Assembly: GCA_900557355.1 (NCBI GenBank)
Contig: USSR01000058.1
Span: 1 to 17,587, forward strand
Length of the DNA stretch: 17,587 bases
Reading direction: 5' to 3'
From: an uncultured Bacteroides sp.
Lineage (GTDB): Bacteria; Bacteroidota; Bacteroidia; Bacteroidales; Bacteroidaceae
In this document: positions 7,481-16,669 of the stretch, in pieces
How the letters are laid out: each line of letters begins with the position of its first letter
Position numbering within the stretch: position 1 is the stretch's first letter
Program-made: the position numbers and the translations under genes
Notes under the pieces: model-generated
Told to the model about the DNA's origin: nothing
The model's input: the letters and a program-made list of their open reading frames with translations, nothing else
Database searches by the model: none

Positions 7481-9511
7481 ATGAGATTACAAAATAAATG
7501 GCTTGTCGGTGCGATAATGGGAGCAGTAGTTTGCGTAGCTTCTACTTCCTGCGTGGACGAGATAAAATTCGGTAACAGCTTTCTGGAGAAAGCTCCGGGA
7601 GGGTCTGCTACCATTGATACGGTTTTTAACAGTGCCGAGTATACGCGCCAGTTCCTGACCGCTTGTTACAGTAGACAATATTATGGATTACCCTATATAA
7701 ACAAGAATCAAGAAGATGGTGTTCCTGAAACATCAAATCCTTATTTGGGGAAGTTTGAGGCATTGACAGATTGTTGGCAACTACACTATTCGAGTACTAC
7801 TATTTATAATCGTTATTATAATGGTTCACATACGGCTAATTATGGGCAACGTGGTGACAAGTTCGGATATACTCGTGAGATGGTATGGGAAGTAGTGCGC
7901 TGGTGCTGGATATTAATGGAAAATATAGAACGGGTACCCGGAATGGATGAAACGGAAAAGAAGAGGCTGGTTGCGGAAGCCAAGTGTCTGATTGCTGCCC
8001 GTTATTTTGATTTGTTCCGTCATTATGGAGGATTACCGTTGATTTACGCATCATTTTCCGGAACTGAATCCAGTTATAGTATGCCGCGTGCCACTGTAGA
8101 AGAGACCGTGAATTATATGGTTAGCATGTTGGACGATGCAATAAACTCCGGATCGTTGGAATGGGCCTATAACGGCAATACAGGATCGACGAATAGTACT
8201 AATACGGGACATTGGACCAAAGCGGGAGCCATGGCATTGAAATGCAAAATCTTACAATTTGCTGCTTCGCCGCTATTCAATGATAACCAAGGATTTGCAG
8301 GAGGAAGCTCTGAAGCAGAACGACAGTTATTGGTATGGTATGGAGGCTATCGTTCCGACCTTTGGACCAGATGTCTGGAAGCTTGTAGGGAGTTCTTTAA
8401 TGCACTCAATTCGAACGGGTTCTATGAATTGAATCAGGCTACAGGTGCTACACCGACACAGGCTGATTACCGTTATGCTTACCGTATGGGATATATTGAA
8501 TTGGATAGTCCTGAAGTGTTACACTCTGTTCGTGTACATGGATACGATTCATTTGGTGCGGGATCCTATTGCTGGCATTCGTGGAGTGATAACGGACGTA
8601 ACTCATATACTCCTACACAGGAATATGTAGAAATGTTTCCATGGAGTGACGGAACCCCCTTCAATTGGGATGAAACTGAAGCGGAAGGGCGTCTGGATGA
8701 GATGTTCCTGACCGGAACGTTTAATGATGGAGAACAATTACTTTCCAATATTGTATTTACCCGTGACCCACGTTTGTACGAATCGGTGATTGTGAATGGA
8801 TTACCGGGGAATTTGGGCTGGAGTTCGGTTAGTGTGGGTGGAGACCCTTATGAACTTTGGGTAGGCGGCAGCCATGCCGGATCAAATTCTTTTAATGAAA
8901 CGATGAGATATGCGACTGGTTATGAGAATATGAAATATTATTTAGGTAGCAGTGACTATTTACGGCAAAATACACAATGGGTAGCACTCCGTTTGTCGGA
9001 TCTGTATTTGACTTATGCAGAAGCTTTACTTCAGGCAAATAATGATCATCAAGGTGCAGTAGATCAAATTGATATAGTGCGTGCACGTGTTGGATTGCCG
9101 GGGCTTGTACAGTCTAATCCGGGTAAGCGCTTGTTAACCGACAAGGATGCTTTAATAGAAGAATTACTCCGTGAGCGTGTTTGTGAACTGGGAATGGAAG
9201 ATAGTCGTTTCTTTGATTTGATTCGTTACAAACGTGCCGACCGTTTTGAAAAACAATTGCATGGATTATTGATTTATCGTTTAGATGAAAACGGTGGACG
9301 AATTGAAAAAGCTTGGAGAGACGGTACAGGTAGTACGAGTAAAGTGGATGGTGCTTTACAGCCTACTTATTTCGATTATGAAAAGTTCGAACTGAAAAAT
9401 AGTCGTCGTTATTGGTGGCTTTATGGGTTTGAACCGAAATGGTACCTTTCTCCGTTTCCACAGACTGAAGTTAATAAAGGTTACGGACTGGTTCAGAATC
9501 CGGGCTGGTGA
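7481..9511 (+). CDS. SusD/RagB-family glycan-binding lipoprotein (first pair)
   Basis: A 676-residue SusD homologue, longer than the usual 500-600. The signal peptide ends in ASTSC with the lipidated cysteine at residue 24. Family hallmarks are visible: the helix RYFDLFRHYGGLPLIY (174-189), LYLTYAEALLQAN near 508, the LLRERVCELGMEDSRFFDLIR helix near 562-582, and the C-terminal YGLVQNPGW. The region between, rich in Trp, Tyr and Gly (for example 440-500), probably holds the ligand-binding loops. The protein acts as the lid that delivers glycan to the SusC encoded 19 bp upstream. The extra length suggests insertions that enlarge the binding face. Ligand specificity cannot be read directly. Confidence 0.96.
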   Translation: MRLQNKWLVGAIMGAVVCVASTSCVDEIKFGNSFLEKAPGGSATIDTVFNSAEYTRQFLTACYSRQYYGLPYINKNQEDGVPETSNPYLGKFEALTDCWQLHYSSTTIYNRYYNGSHTANYGQRGDKFGYTREMVWEVVRWCWILMENIERVPGMDETEKKRLVAEAKCLIAARYFDLFRHYGGLPLIYASFSGTESSYSMPRATVEETVNYMVSMLDDAINSGSLEWAYNGNTGSTNSTNTGHWTKAGAMALKCKILQFAASPLFNDNQGFAGGSSEAERQLLVWYGGYRSDLWTRCLEACREFFNALNSNGFYELNQATGATPTQADYRYAYRMGYIELDSPEVLHSVRVHGYDSFGAGSYCWHSWSDNGRNSYTPTQEYVEMFPWSDGTPFNWDETEAEGRLDEMFLTGTFNDGEQLLSNIVFTRDPRLYESVIVNGLPGNLGWSSVSVGGDPYELWVGGSHAGSNSFNETMRYATGYENMKYYLGSSDYLRQNTQWVALRLSDLYLTYAEALLQANNDHQGAVDQIDIVRARVGLPGLVQSNPGKRLLTDKDALIEELLRERVCELGMEDSRFFDLIRYKRADRFEKQLHGLLIYRLDENGGRIEKAWRDGTGSTSKVDGALQPTYFDYEKFELKNSRRYWWLYGFEPKWYLSPFPQTEVNKGYGLVQNPGW

Positions 9512-9553
9512 TGAGTCAACGATACATGAATATAACGATATTAGAACAGTGAT

Positions 9554-12500
9554 ATGAAAAAAAATAAAATTCTGATACTGGCTTTGCTAGTCTGCTTAAG
9601 CATTCCGGTTGGAGCACAGAATACGGACAGCAATATTACAGGTATTGTTGTTGATAAATGGGGAAATCCTGTTTACGGTGCCTCGGTCAATGTGGCCGGT
9701 ATACCGGATGTCAGGGTAGAGACTGATAAAGACGGCAAATTCGAAATAGCTGCTGATGCAGGACGAAGTTTGCAGGTAGTGACAACCGATAAAGGTTCGA
9801 CTACAGTGAAAGTGGAACATGGAAAAGCGATGAAGATTGTAATGGATTATGCGGCGCAGACGATTGATGTTGGTGCCAACCGGACATTCACGCGGCAAGA
9901 ATCGACAGCAGCTGTATCTACTGTTTATAACGAAGATTTTAATAAGCGGGCTGCTAAGAATATGTCCAATTCATTATATGGACAAGGATTAGGACTGACT
10001 ACTTTGCAAAATGCGGGTAATTATGCTTCAGTGGAACCGACTTTCTATGTGCGTGGATTGCAAAGTCTTTCCAGCAGTTCACCATTGGTGTTGGTAGATG
10101 GATTAGAAAGAGACATGAGTCTCGTTACTCCGGAGGAAGTCGAGTCTGTGTCTGTTCTGAAAGATGCGGCTGCTGTTGCTCTTTATGGATACAAAGGTGT
10201 GAATGGCGCTATTCTAATCACTACAAAACGTGGTAAGTATAACACGAGAGAGGTTACTTTCACTTATGATCATGTGACTAACTTTCAGGCACGTCGTCCT
10301 AAGTTTGTAGATGCGGCTACGTACGCTGAAGCTATAAATGAAGCACGTGGTTATGAAGGGTTGAGCGCACGTTATGCTCCTGAAGAAGTAGATGCTTTTC
10401 GCAATGGGGCGACAGGTGGCGGTGCTTCTCGTATGTACCCTTATCTTTATCCGAATGTCAACTGGATGGATGAGACTTTCAAAGATACAGGTATCTCCAA
10501 TAAATATACGATTGAATTTAGTGGGGGAGGTGATAAGTTTCGTTATTATACGATGCTCGGTTTGTTAACAGATAAAGGGTTTGTGAAAAGCCCGAATGAA
10601 AACGACGGATATTCTACACAGAACAAATATTCGAGAGCCAATTTGCGTACTAATCTGGATATTGACTTGACGAGTACAACCAAGTTGAAACTTAATCTTC
10701 TTGGTACGTTATCAGAATCCAGTCGTCCGGGTGAATCTGTCGATTTATGGGATATGGTTTATTCGTTGCCGGCTGCTGCTTTTCCTATACGTACAGAAGA
10801 CGGCTCTTGGGGTGGTAGCACTACATGGGCAGGTACAATGAATCCGATAGCGCAATCTCAAGGTGCAGCATATAGTAAGGGGCATACCCGTAATCTGTAT
10901 GCCGATCTGACTCTTTCACAAGATTTGTCAGGCTTTGTAAAAGGACTGGGTGTCAACTTCCGTTTGTCTTACGATAATTATTCTTCTGTTTGGGAAAAAC
11001 ATAGTAAAACTTTTGCTTTTAAAGGATATAGTACCAGATGGGCGGACGGTCCGTTCTATACCACAGTCTCGGGTGGAGAATCCGGAGAAATGGAGACTGA
11101 TGCTTCTACAAATGACTGGGCACGTCAGTTTAATTTTGCGGGTGGCTTTGATTATAATCGCTCATTGGGAAAGTTCGACATATACTCGCAACTGAAATGG
11201 GACTATGAATATCGTGATGCTTATGGGCTGAACACGACTGTTTATCGACAGAATGTTTCCTGGTATACCCATTTGGGATTCAACAAACGATATTATTTGG
11301 ACTTGGCGTTATTGGCTTCGCAATCCAGTTTGTTAGCTCCTGGACATAAATGGGCTTTTTCACCGACAGTGTCTGCCGCATGGGTACTTTCAGAGGAAAA
11401 TTTCATGAAGAACGTATCATGGATTGATTTCCTTAAACTGCGAGCTTCTTTTGGTGTCATCAATGCAGATTATCTGCCTAGAAACGGTGATGATACTGTA
11501 TATAATTACTGGGATCAGATTTACACAACTACTGGTACGATGTATAGATTCGATTCGGGTTATAATTCCGCGTTTGGTAGCACATATATCAGCCGTCTGG
11601 CTACAACTAACTCGACTCATGAAAAAGCATATAAGTACAACGTAGGTATTGATGCTACCTTGTTTAAAGGATTGAACCTGACAGTGGAAGGTTATTATCA
11701 GAGAAGGAAAGATATTTGGGTATCTTCCGAGGGACAGTATTCTTCAGTATTAGGTATGGATGCCCCGTTCGAGAATGCGGGAATTGTAGATAGTTGGGGT
11801 ACGGAAATCGGTCTGGACTATACGAAACAAATCAGTGATGTAGTGTTTAATATCGGTGGAAACTTTGCGTGGAACCGGAATGAGATCAAGGAACAGATGG
11901 AAGAACCTCGTTTGTACGATAATCTGGTGCAGACAGGGAATCGGTTGAATCAAGTATATGGTTTGATAGCTGAAGGATTTTTCAAAGATGAAGCGGATAT
12001 TGCAAGTAGTCCTACACAGAATTTCAGCACTGTAGTGCCGGGGGATATCAAATATAAAGATGTAAATGGTGACGGCACGATTGACTCCAATGATCAGATT
12101 GCTATCGGTTACAGTACGGTAGCTCCGGAAATTTACTATTCATTTCATTTGGGAGCCGAATGGAGAGGAATCGGGTTTAGTGCTATGTTTCAGGGAACAG
12201 CTAATTATTCGGCTGTTTTGAATACGAAAAGTATGTTCTGGCCGTTGATTAATAACACCACTCTCTCTTCTCACTATTATGAGAATCGTTGGACGCCCGA
12301 AAATCTGAATGCTAAGTATCCACGTCTGAGTTCGCAAAGTAATGCCAACAACTATCAGACCAATACCATTTGGTTGGAAGACCGTTCATTCCTGAAGTTG
12401 CGTAACGTGGAACTATATTATAAGTTCCCTAAAAACTTGATGCAAAAGACAAAAATATTGGGTAGTGCAAAATTGTATGTTCGTGGAGTCGATTTGCTCT

Positions 12501-12595
12501 GTTTCGACAAGATTGATGTTGCCGACCCGGAATCTTACGGTGCGACGAACCCACTGAATAAAAGTGTGGTTGTCGGTTTGAAAATCGGTTTTTAA
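9554..12595 (+). CDS. SusC-family TonB-dependent outer-membrane transporter (second pair)
   Basis: A 1013-residue SusC-type transporter clearly different from the first. The signal peptide ends in VGAQ near residue 22. The carboxypeptidase-D-like domain (about 27-98) begins NITGIVVDKWGNPVYGASV. The TonB box is degenerate (QTIDVGANR, about 102-110). The plug signature is VLKDAAAVALYGYKGVNGAI (201-220), where the usual G-x-R-G is GYKG, followed by LITTKRGK. A Ca-loop-like KDVNGDGTIDSNDQ lies near 835, and the barrel ends VVVGLKIGF. No STN domain is present. It starts 42 bp after the first SusD and is followed 23 bp later by its own SusD. A second transporter in the same operon suggests uptake of a different size or decoration of the same pectic backbone (inference). 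Confidence 0.96.
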   Translation: MKKNKILILALLVCLSIPVGAQNTDSNITGIVVDKWGNPVYGASVNVAGIPDVRVETDKDGKFEIAADAGRSLQVVTTDKGSTTVKVEHGKAMKIVMDYAAQTIDVGANRTFTRQESTAAVSTVYNEDFNKRAAKNMSNSLYGQGLGLTTLQNAGNYASVEPTFYVRGLQSLSSSSPLVLVDGLERDMSLVTPEEVESVSVLKDAAAVALYGYKGVNGAILITTKRGKYNTREVTFTYDHVTNFQARRPKFVDAATYAEAINEARGYEGLSARYAPEEVDAFRNGATGGGASRMYPYLYPNVNWMDETFKDTGISNKYTIEFSGGGDKFRYYTMLGLLTDKGFVKSPNENDGYSTQNKYSRANLRTNLDIDLTSTTKLKLNLLGTLSESSRPGESVDLWDMVYSLPAAAFPIRTEDGSWGGSTTWAGTMNPIAQSQGAAYSKGHTRNLYADLTLSQDLSGFVKGLGVNFRLSYDNYSSVWEKHSKTFAFKGYSTRWADGPFYTTVSGGESGEMETDASTNDWARQFNFAGGFDYNRSLGKFDIYSQLKWDYEYRDAYGLNTTVYRQNVSWYTHLGFNKRYYLDLALLASQSSLLAPGHKWAFSPTVSAAWVLSEENFMKNVSWIDFLKLRASFGVINADYLPRNGDDTVYNYWDQIYTTTGTMYRFDSGYNSAFGSTYISRLATTNSTHEKAYKYNVGIDATLFKGLNLTVEGYYQRRKDIWVSSEGQYSSVLGMDAPFENAGIVDSWGTEIGLDYTKQISDVVFNIGGNFAWNRNEIKEQMEEPRLYDNLVQTGNRLNQVYGLIAEGFFKDEADIASSPTQNFSTVVPGDIKYKDVNGDGTIDSNDQIAIGYSTVAPEIYYSFHLGAEWRGIGFSAMFQGTANYSAVLNTKSMFWPLINNTTLSSHYYENRWTPENLNAKYPRLSSQSNANNYQTNTIWLEDRSFLKLRNVELYYKFPKNLMQKTKILGSAKLYVRGVDLLCFDKIDVADPESYGATNPLNKSVVVGLKIGF

Positions 12596-12618
12596 TCATT
12601 AAAGACAAAAGTAATATA

Positions 12619-14349
12619 ATGAAACTGAATAAGATAATCTATGGCATATTATGCCTGACTACGCTGAATGCTTGCTCTGACCAAATGGAATACAAAGAAT
12701 ATAGCAATTATGGCGCAGATTATGTGAAACGTACCTTTGGTGATGTGGGAGGACTGGTGGCCAATATATATTTAGGGCTGGATACCGACTACGGAAACTA
12801 TAGCGGAGCTATTTTAGGATCGGCTACCGATGAGTCGGTGTATGCTCATACGGGTAATCAAATTGCAGACTTCTATAATGGAGCGTGGAGTCCGACAAAT
12901 GCTAAAAGCAGTATGTGGACTTCCTGCTATCAGCAGATTGCCAATTGTAATTTGTACTTGGATGAATTTACAGGGTTGACGTTCTCGGAATATGAGTTGA
13001 TTTCCGATTATAAAGGAGAGATGTATCGTTATAACAATTATCAATACGAAGTTCGTTTCCTGCGTGCGTATTATTATTTCAACCTGGTGCGCCAATATGG
13101 GGATGTTCCTTTTACTGATCATGTTTTGACTACTGCGGAAGTCAATTCATTGGAACGTCGTCCGGCAAAGGAAATTTTTGATTTTATCATCTCCGAGTGT
13201 GATGAGATTAAGGATCTGATTATTGAGAATTATGAAAACCTGGGCGATTGGGAACCGTCTAATGAGGCACGTGAAACGGGACGTGCCAATAAACGGACCG
13301 TACTGGCATTGAAAGCTCGGGCCGCTCTGTATGCTGCCAGTCCTTTATTTAATCCGACAAATGACAGAAACCTGTGGCATCGGGCTGCTGTTGCCAATAA
13401 AGAATTGATTGATAACTGTGTAGCTGCTAATATGTCATTGATAAATGACTATTCGGCGTTATGGAGTGCTACCAGTCATAGAACTGCATTGAGCGAACTG
13501 ATTTTCGGGCGTCGTGCTACCCGTACGACTAACTCATTCGAAGGATATAATTTCCCTGTCGGATTGGAGAATTGCAACGGTGGTAACTGTCCTACACAGA
13601 CATTGGTGGATGCGTATGAGATGCAGGCTACCGGATTGCGACCGGACGAAACTAATGGTTATGATCCGGCACAACCGTATTATGAAGGTCGCGACCCTCG
13701 TTTTTATCTGACTATTGCTAAAAACGGAGATGAAAACTGGCCAAGCTGGAACGACACTCCTCTGCAGATTTATCAGGGTGGAGTAAATGCCGAGCCATTG
13801 AGCGGTGCTACTCCTACTGGCTATTACTTGAAGAAATATTGCCAGGCAGCTATCGATTTACGCGCCAGCACATCGTCTGCGGATTATCATACATGGATAA
13901 CCTTCCGTTTGGGAGAATTTTATCTGAACTATGCGGAAGCGGTATTCAAGTATTTTGAATTAGGCGGCAATAGTACTGCGGCGGACGCAACGGATGGCGA
14001 ATTTACCATGTCCGCTACCGCTGCCGTGAGCATGACTCGTGATCGTGCGAAAATGCCGGGGTTCCCTATCGGAATGGCTAATGATGGGTTTTGGAAAAAG
14101 TATCAGAACGAACGTATGGTTGAACTGGCTTTCGAAGGACATCGTTTCTGGGATGTACGTCGCTGGAAAGAAGGTGACAAGCACTTTAAGAGCATTGTTG
14201 AGATGAAAATAACAAGAAATTCCGACGGTACATATACTTATAATCGTAATACAGTCAGAAGGCAATGGGATGATAAAATGTATTTCTTCCCAATTCCTCA
14301 AAGTGAGAGAGCGAAAAATTCAAATTTGACACAAAATCCGGGATGGTAA
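12619..14349 (+). CDS. SusD/RagB-family glycan-binding lipoprotein (second pair)
   Basis: A 576-residue SusD homologue. The signal peptide MKLNKIIYGILCLTTLNAC places the lipidated cysteine at residue 19. Family features are RAYYYFNLVRQYGDVPF (about 149-165), TVLALKARAALYAASPLFNP (typical TPR-like helix), FYLNYAEAVF near 434, VELAFEGHRFWDVRRWKEGD (about 501-520) and the C-terminal NLTQNPGW. It partners the SusC encoded 23 bp upstream. It resembles the canonical SusD length more than the first SusD does. It is 55 bp upstream of the PL11 lyase, so enzyme and binder are made together. Confidence 0.96.
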   Translation: MKLNKIIYGILCLTTLNACSDQMEYKEYSNYGADYVKRTFGDVGGLVANIYLGLDTDYGNYSGAILGSATDESVYAHTGNQIADFYNGAWSPTNAKSSMWTSCYQQIANCNLYLDEFTGLTFSEYELISDYKGEMYRYNNYQYEVRFLRAYYYFNLVRQYGDVPFTDHVLTTAEVNSLERRPAKEIFDFIISECDEIKDLIIENYENLGDWEPSNEARETGRANKRTVLALKARAALYAASPLFNPTNDRNLWHRAAVANKELIDNCVAANMSLINDYSALWSATSHRTALSELIFGRRATRTTNSFEGYNFPVGLENCNGGNCPTQTLVDAYEMQATGLRPDETNGYDPAQPYYEGRDPRFYLTIAKNGDENWPSWNDTPLQIYQGGVNAEPLSGATPTGYYLKKYCQAAIDLRASTSSADYHTWITFRLGEFYLNYAEAVFKYFELGGNSTAADATDGEFTMSATAAVSMTRDRAKMPGFPIGMANDGFWKKYQNERMVELAFEGHRFWDVRRWKEGDKHFKSIVEMKITRNSDGTYTYNRNTVRRQWDDKMYFFPIPQSERAKNSNLTQNPGW

Positions 14350-14404
14350 TTTATCATAGGATTTTGAAACTACTTATTATTCATAAAACAAAAAGAACAG
14401 AGAA

Positions 14405-16489
14405 ATGAAGAAATATCATATCATATTGGGAATGTTTTGCTTGCTGGCCGGAACCGCCTGTTCTGACGATGATCCGGTTGTAAAGGGAAATAACGGTAAT
14501 CAGACGGAAGAAGAATTGCCGCCATTGCCAACTGAAGTTATCACCGGAAGCCGTGCTATGTGGGTAAGCTATGATCCTACTCCAAACGCTGATGCTAATA
14601 ATTCTTCGGGAATATCATCTGCCTTGATTAGTTGGCGGTTGTTAAAAACCGATCCGTCGAATGTAGCTTTTGATATTTATAAGACGGTAGATGGAGGAAC
14701 AGAGGTAAAGTTAAATGGCGAGCCTATTTCTACTTCTACCAGTTGGGCAGATGCGGATATGGACCCGACGAAGACCAGCTATTACCGGGTGACTCTGACT
14801 GGACAGACCGAAACTGTTTGTGACCGTACATTTACTCCCGAAATGGCCACAAAATTTTATCATGAAATCAGATTGAATATGAATGTTCCTGATGCATCGT
14901 TAACTTATTCTCCGGATGACATTCAGGTAGGTGATTTGGATGGTGACGGTGAATTGGAAATCGTGTTGAAGAGAGAACCCTATGATGGTGCCAATCAAGG
15001 TGGATGGCGTAATGGTACTACTTTGCTGGAAGCTTATAAAATGGATGGAACTTTCTTGTGGCAGATTGATATGGGTATTAATATCCGTTCAGGTTCACAT
15101 TATACTTCTTACATTCTATATGATTTTGATGGCGACGGATTGTGTGAGATTGCTTTCCGTTCTTCTGAAGGGACGAAGTTTGGTGACGGAAAAATAATAA
15201 CTGATGCTTTCGGACAGGTAAATGACTATCGCATTCGTGATGAGAATGGCGCAGGGTGGTATTCAGGTGCCAGTCTTTACACTACTTGCGGTTTGATAAT
15301 GGAAGGTCCTGAATATATTTCTATTTGTCGTGGATATGATGGACGTGAAATTACCCGTGTAGATAATATACCGCGTGGTGGAGAAGGAGGGAAAGTATCT
15401 ATGGCTAAACATTGGAATGAATACTGGGGGGATGATTACGGAAATCGTATGGACCGTTACTTTATAGGAGTAGCTTATCTGGATGGTATTCCTGATGAAA
15501 ATACCGGAGTAAGAACAAGCAATCCCAGCTTGATTATTAGTAGAGGGATTTATCACAACTGGCAAGTATGGGCACTTGATTTGAAAGCTAACAAATTAGA
15601 AATCCGTTGGAAGTTTGATACAGCCGAACACTCTTCAAAATGGTTATCAATGTGTTCACACTGTTTTCGTGTAGCGGATTTGGACGGTGATGGAAAAGAT
15701 GAAATTTTGTATGGTTCTGCAGCAATTGATGACGATGGAAGTGAGTTGTGGTGCACAGGAAACGGACATGGTGACTGTTTATATGTAGGTAAATTTATTA
15801 AGGATCGTTCTGGATTGCAGATTGTAGCTTCTTTTGAAGAACCTAGCAATTATAATGGACAAGGACATGGGTATGCATGTCAGGTGATTGATGCTAGAGA
15901 TGGCAGTTTGATAGCTGGTCATGGGGCAGGTTCGACTGCTGACGTCGGTCGTTGTATTGTAGCAGATATTAATCCGGATAGTCCTGATTTTGAATACTGG
16001 TCTTCATTGGATGCGGGGGTCTTCAGTTGCAGCAGTGGTGCATTAGTCTCCAATACATTCCCTACCGGTATTGGTAGTGGTATTATGTATAATGTGGCAA
16101 TTTATTGGAGTGGACAATCTACCCGGGAAATGTTAGATCGTGCTTGTATCGTGAGCTATAAGGAAAATCCGGATGTAAACAAGACGAATAAAACTCGTTT
16201 GGTCTATTTCGGTGCTTATGGTAGTAATGATGGTAATCATAGTACTAAGTATAATCCTTGTTATTATGGCGACTTCTTGGGTGATTATCGTGAAGAGGTG
16301 ATTTTAGGTTCAAGTGATGGTAAATCCCTTTACATATTCTCTACCAACCATCCTACTGAATTCCGTCTTCCTCACCTGATGACCGATCATAATTACGATA
16401 TGTCTCAAGCTATGCAGAATATGGGATATAATCAGGGAACTAATTTAGGTTACTATGTAGGTGCTGAAACTTTGAAAAAGGCAGAATGA
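14405..16489 (+). CDS. Rhamnogalacturonan lyase, polysaccharide lyase family 11 type, surface lipoprotein
   Basis: A 694-residue protein with a lipoprotein signal (LLAGTAC, cysteine 19) and an acidic start of the mature chain, suggesting surface display. Residues about 45-145 form an Ig-like/fibronectin-like beta domain typical of PL11 N-termini. Residues about 150-690 form the PL11 beta-propeller, with calcium-type repeats: DLDGDGELEIVLKREPYD (177-194), DFDGDGLCEIAFRSSEGT (240-257), DLDGDGKDEILYGSAAIDDD (425-444), GHGDCLYVG (454-462), DVGRCIVADINPD (513-525) and GDFLGDYREEVIL (622-634). PL11 enzymes cleave the rhamnose-galacturonic acid bond of rhamnogalacturonan I by beta-elimination. The protein is divergent: as I recall the family, bacillar PL11 enzymes have an NHN motif where this one reads SMCSHC (415-420), and it carries many cysteines. 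It is the last gene before a strong terminator. Family assignment is confident; exact activity (endo or exo) is not. Confidence 0.92.
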   Translation: MKKYHIILGMFCLLAGTACSDDDPVVKGNNGNQTEEELPPLPTEVITGSRAMWVSYDPTPNADANNSSGISSALISWRLLKTDPSNVAFDIYKTVDGGTEVKLNGEPISTSTSWADADMDPTKTSYYRVTLTGQTETVCDRTFTPEMATKFYHEIRLNMNVPDASLTYSPDDIQVGDLDGDGELEIVLKREPYDGANQGGWRNGTTLLEAYKMDGTFLWQIDMGINIRSGSHYTSYILYDFDGDGLCEIAFRSSEGTKFGDGKIITDAFGQVNDYRIRDENGAGWYSGASLYTTCGLIMEGPEYISICRGYDGREITRVDNIPRGGEGGKVSMAKHWNEYWGDDYGNRMDRYFIGVAYLDGIPDENTGVRTSNPSLIISRGIYHNWQVWALDLKANKLEIRWKFDTAEHSSKWLSMCSHCFRVADLDGDGKDEILYGSAAIDDDGSELWCTGNGHGDCLYVGKFIKDRSGLQIVASFEEPSNYNGQGHGYACQVIDARDGSLIAGHGAGSTADVGRCIVADINPDSPDFEYWSSLDAGVFSCSSGALVSNTFPTGIGSGIMYNVAIYWSGQSTREMLDRACIVSYKENPDVNKTNKTRLVYFGAYGSNDGNHSTKYNPCYYGDFLGDYREEVILGSSDGKSLYIFSTNHPTEFRLPHLMTDHNYDMSQAMQNMGYNQGTNLGYYVGAETLKKAE

Positions 16490-16534
16490 AAAGGCCTTTG
16501 AATGAGGAACCGCTCATTTGAAATAAGTTTGTTG

Positions 16535-16574
16535 AAAAAGAGCAATCCGGTCTACTGCCGGGTTGTTCTTTTTT
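16535..16574 (+). terminator. Intrinsic terminator ending the SusCD-lyase operon
   Basis: GAGCAATCCGG (16540-16550) pairs with CCGGGTTGTTC (16558-16568) over 11 bp, including two G-T pairs, around a 7-base loop. An A-run on the left (16535-16539) and six T on the right (16569-16574) complete a classic rho-independent terminator. It starts 46 bases after the PL11 stop codon and separates that operon from the next gene. Confidence 0.92.
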
Positions 16575-16614
16575 CATATTTGAACGAATCGACATATATA
16601 TGTATAATATTCTA

Positions 16615-16645
16615 TTTCTTAATTGATTGGCTCTCCCTATTTTTG
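16615..16645 (+). promoter_or_regulatory. Bacteroides-type promoter for the exo-lyase gene
   Basis: TATTTTTG at 16638-16645 matches the Bacteroides -7 consensus TAnnTTTG exactly. TTTC at 16615-16618, with a 19-base spacer, stands in for the -33 TTTG element. The box ends 24 bases before the start codon at 16670 and follows a terminator, as expected for an independent transcription unit. Confidence 0.62.
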
Positions 16646-16669
16646 CAGAGTGACATAGCTTATTGACGT

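Noticed and set aside
16501..16518. Small hairpin AATGAG / CTCATT just after the PL11 stop codon
   Set aside because: It is only 6 bp, AT-rich and without a T-run. The much stronger terminator 17 bases later explains the end of transcription.
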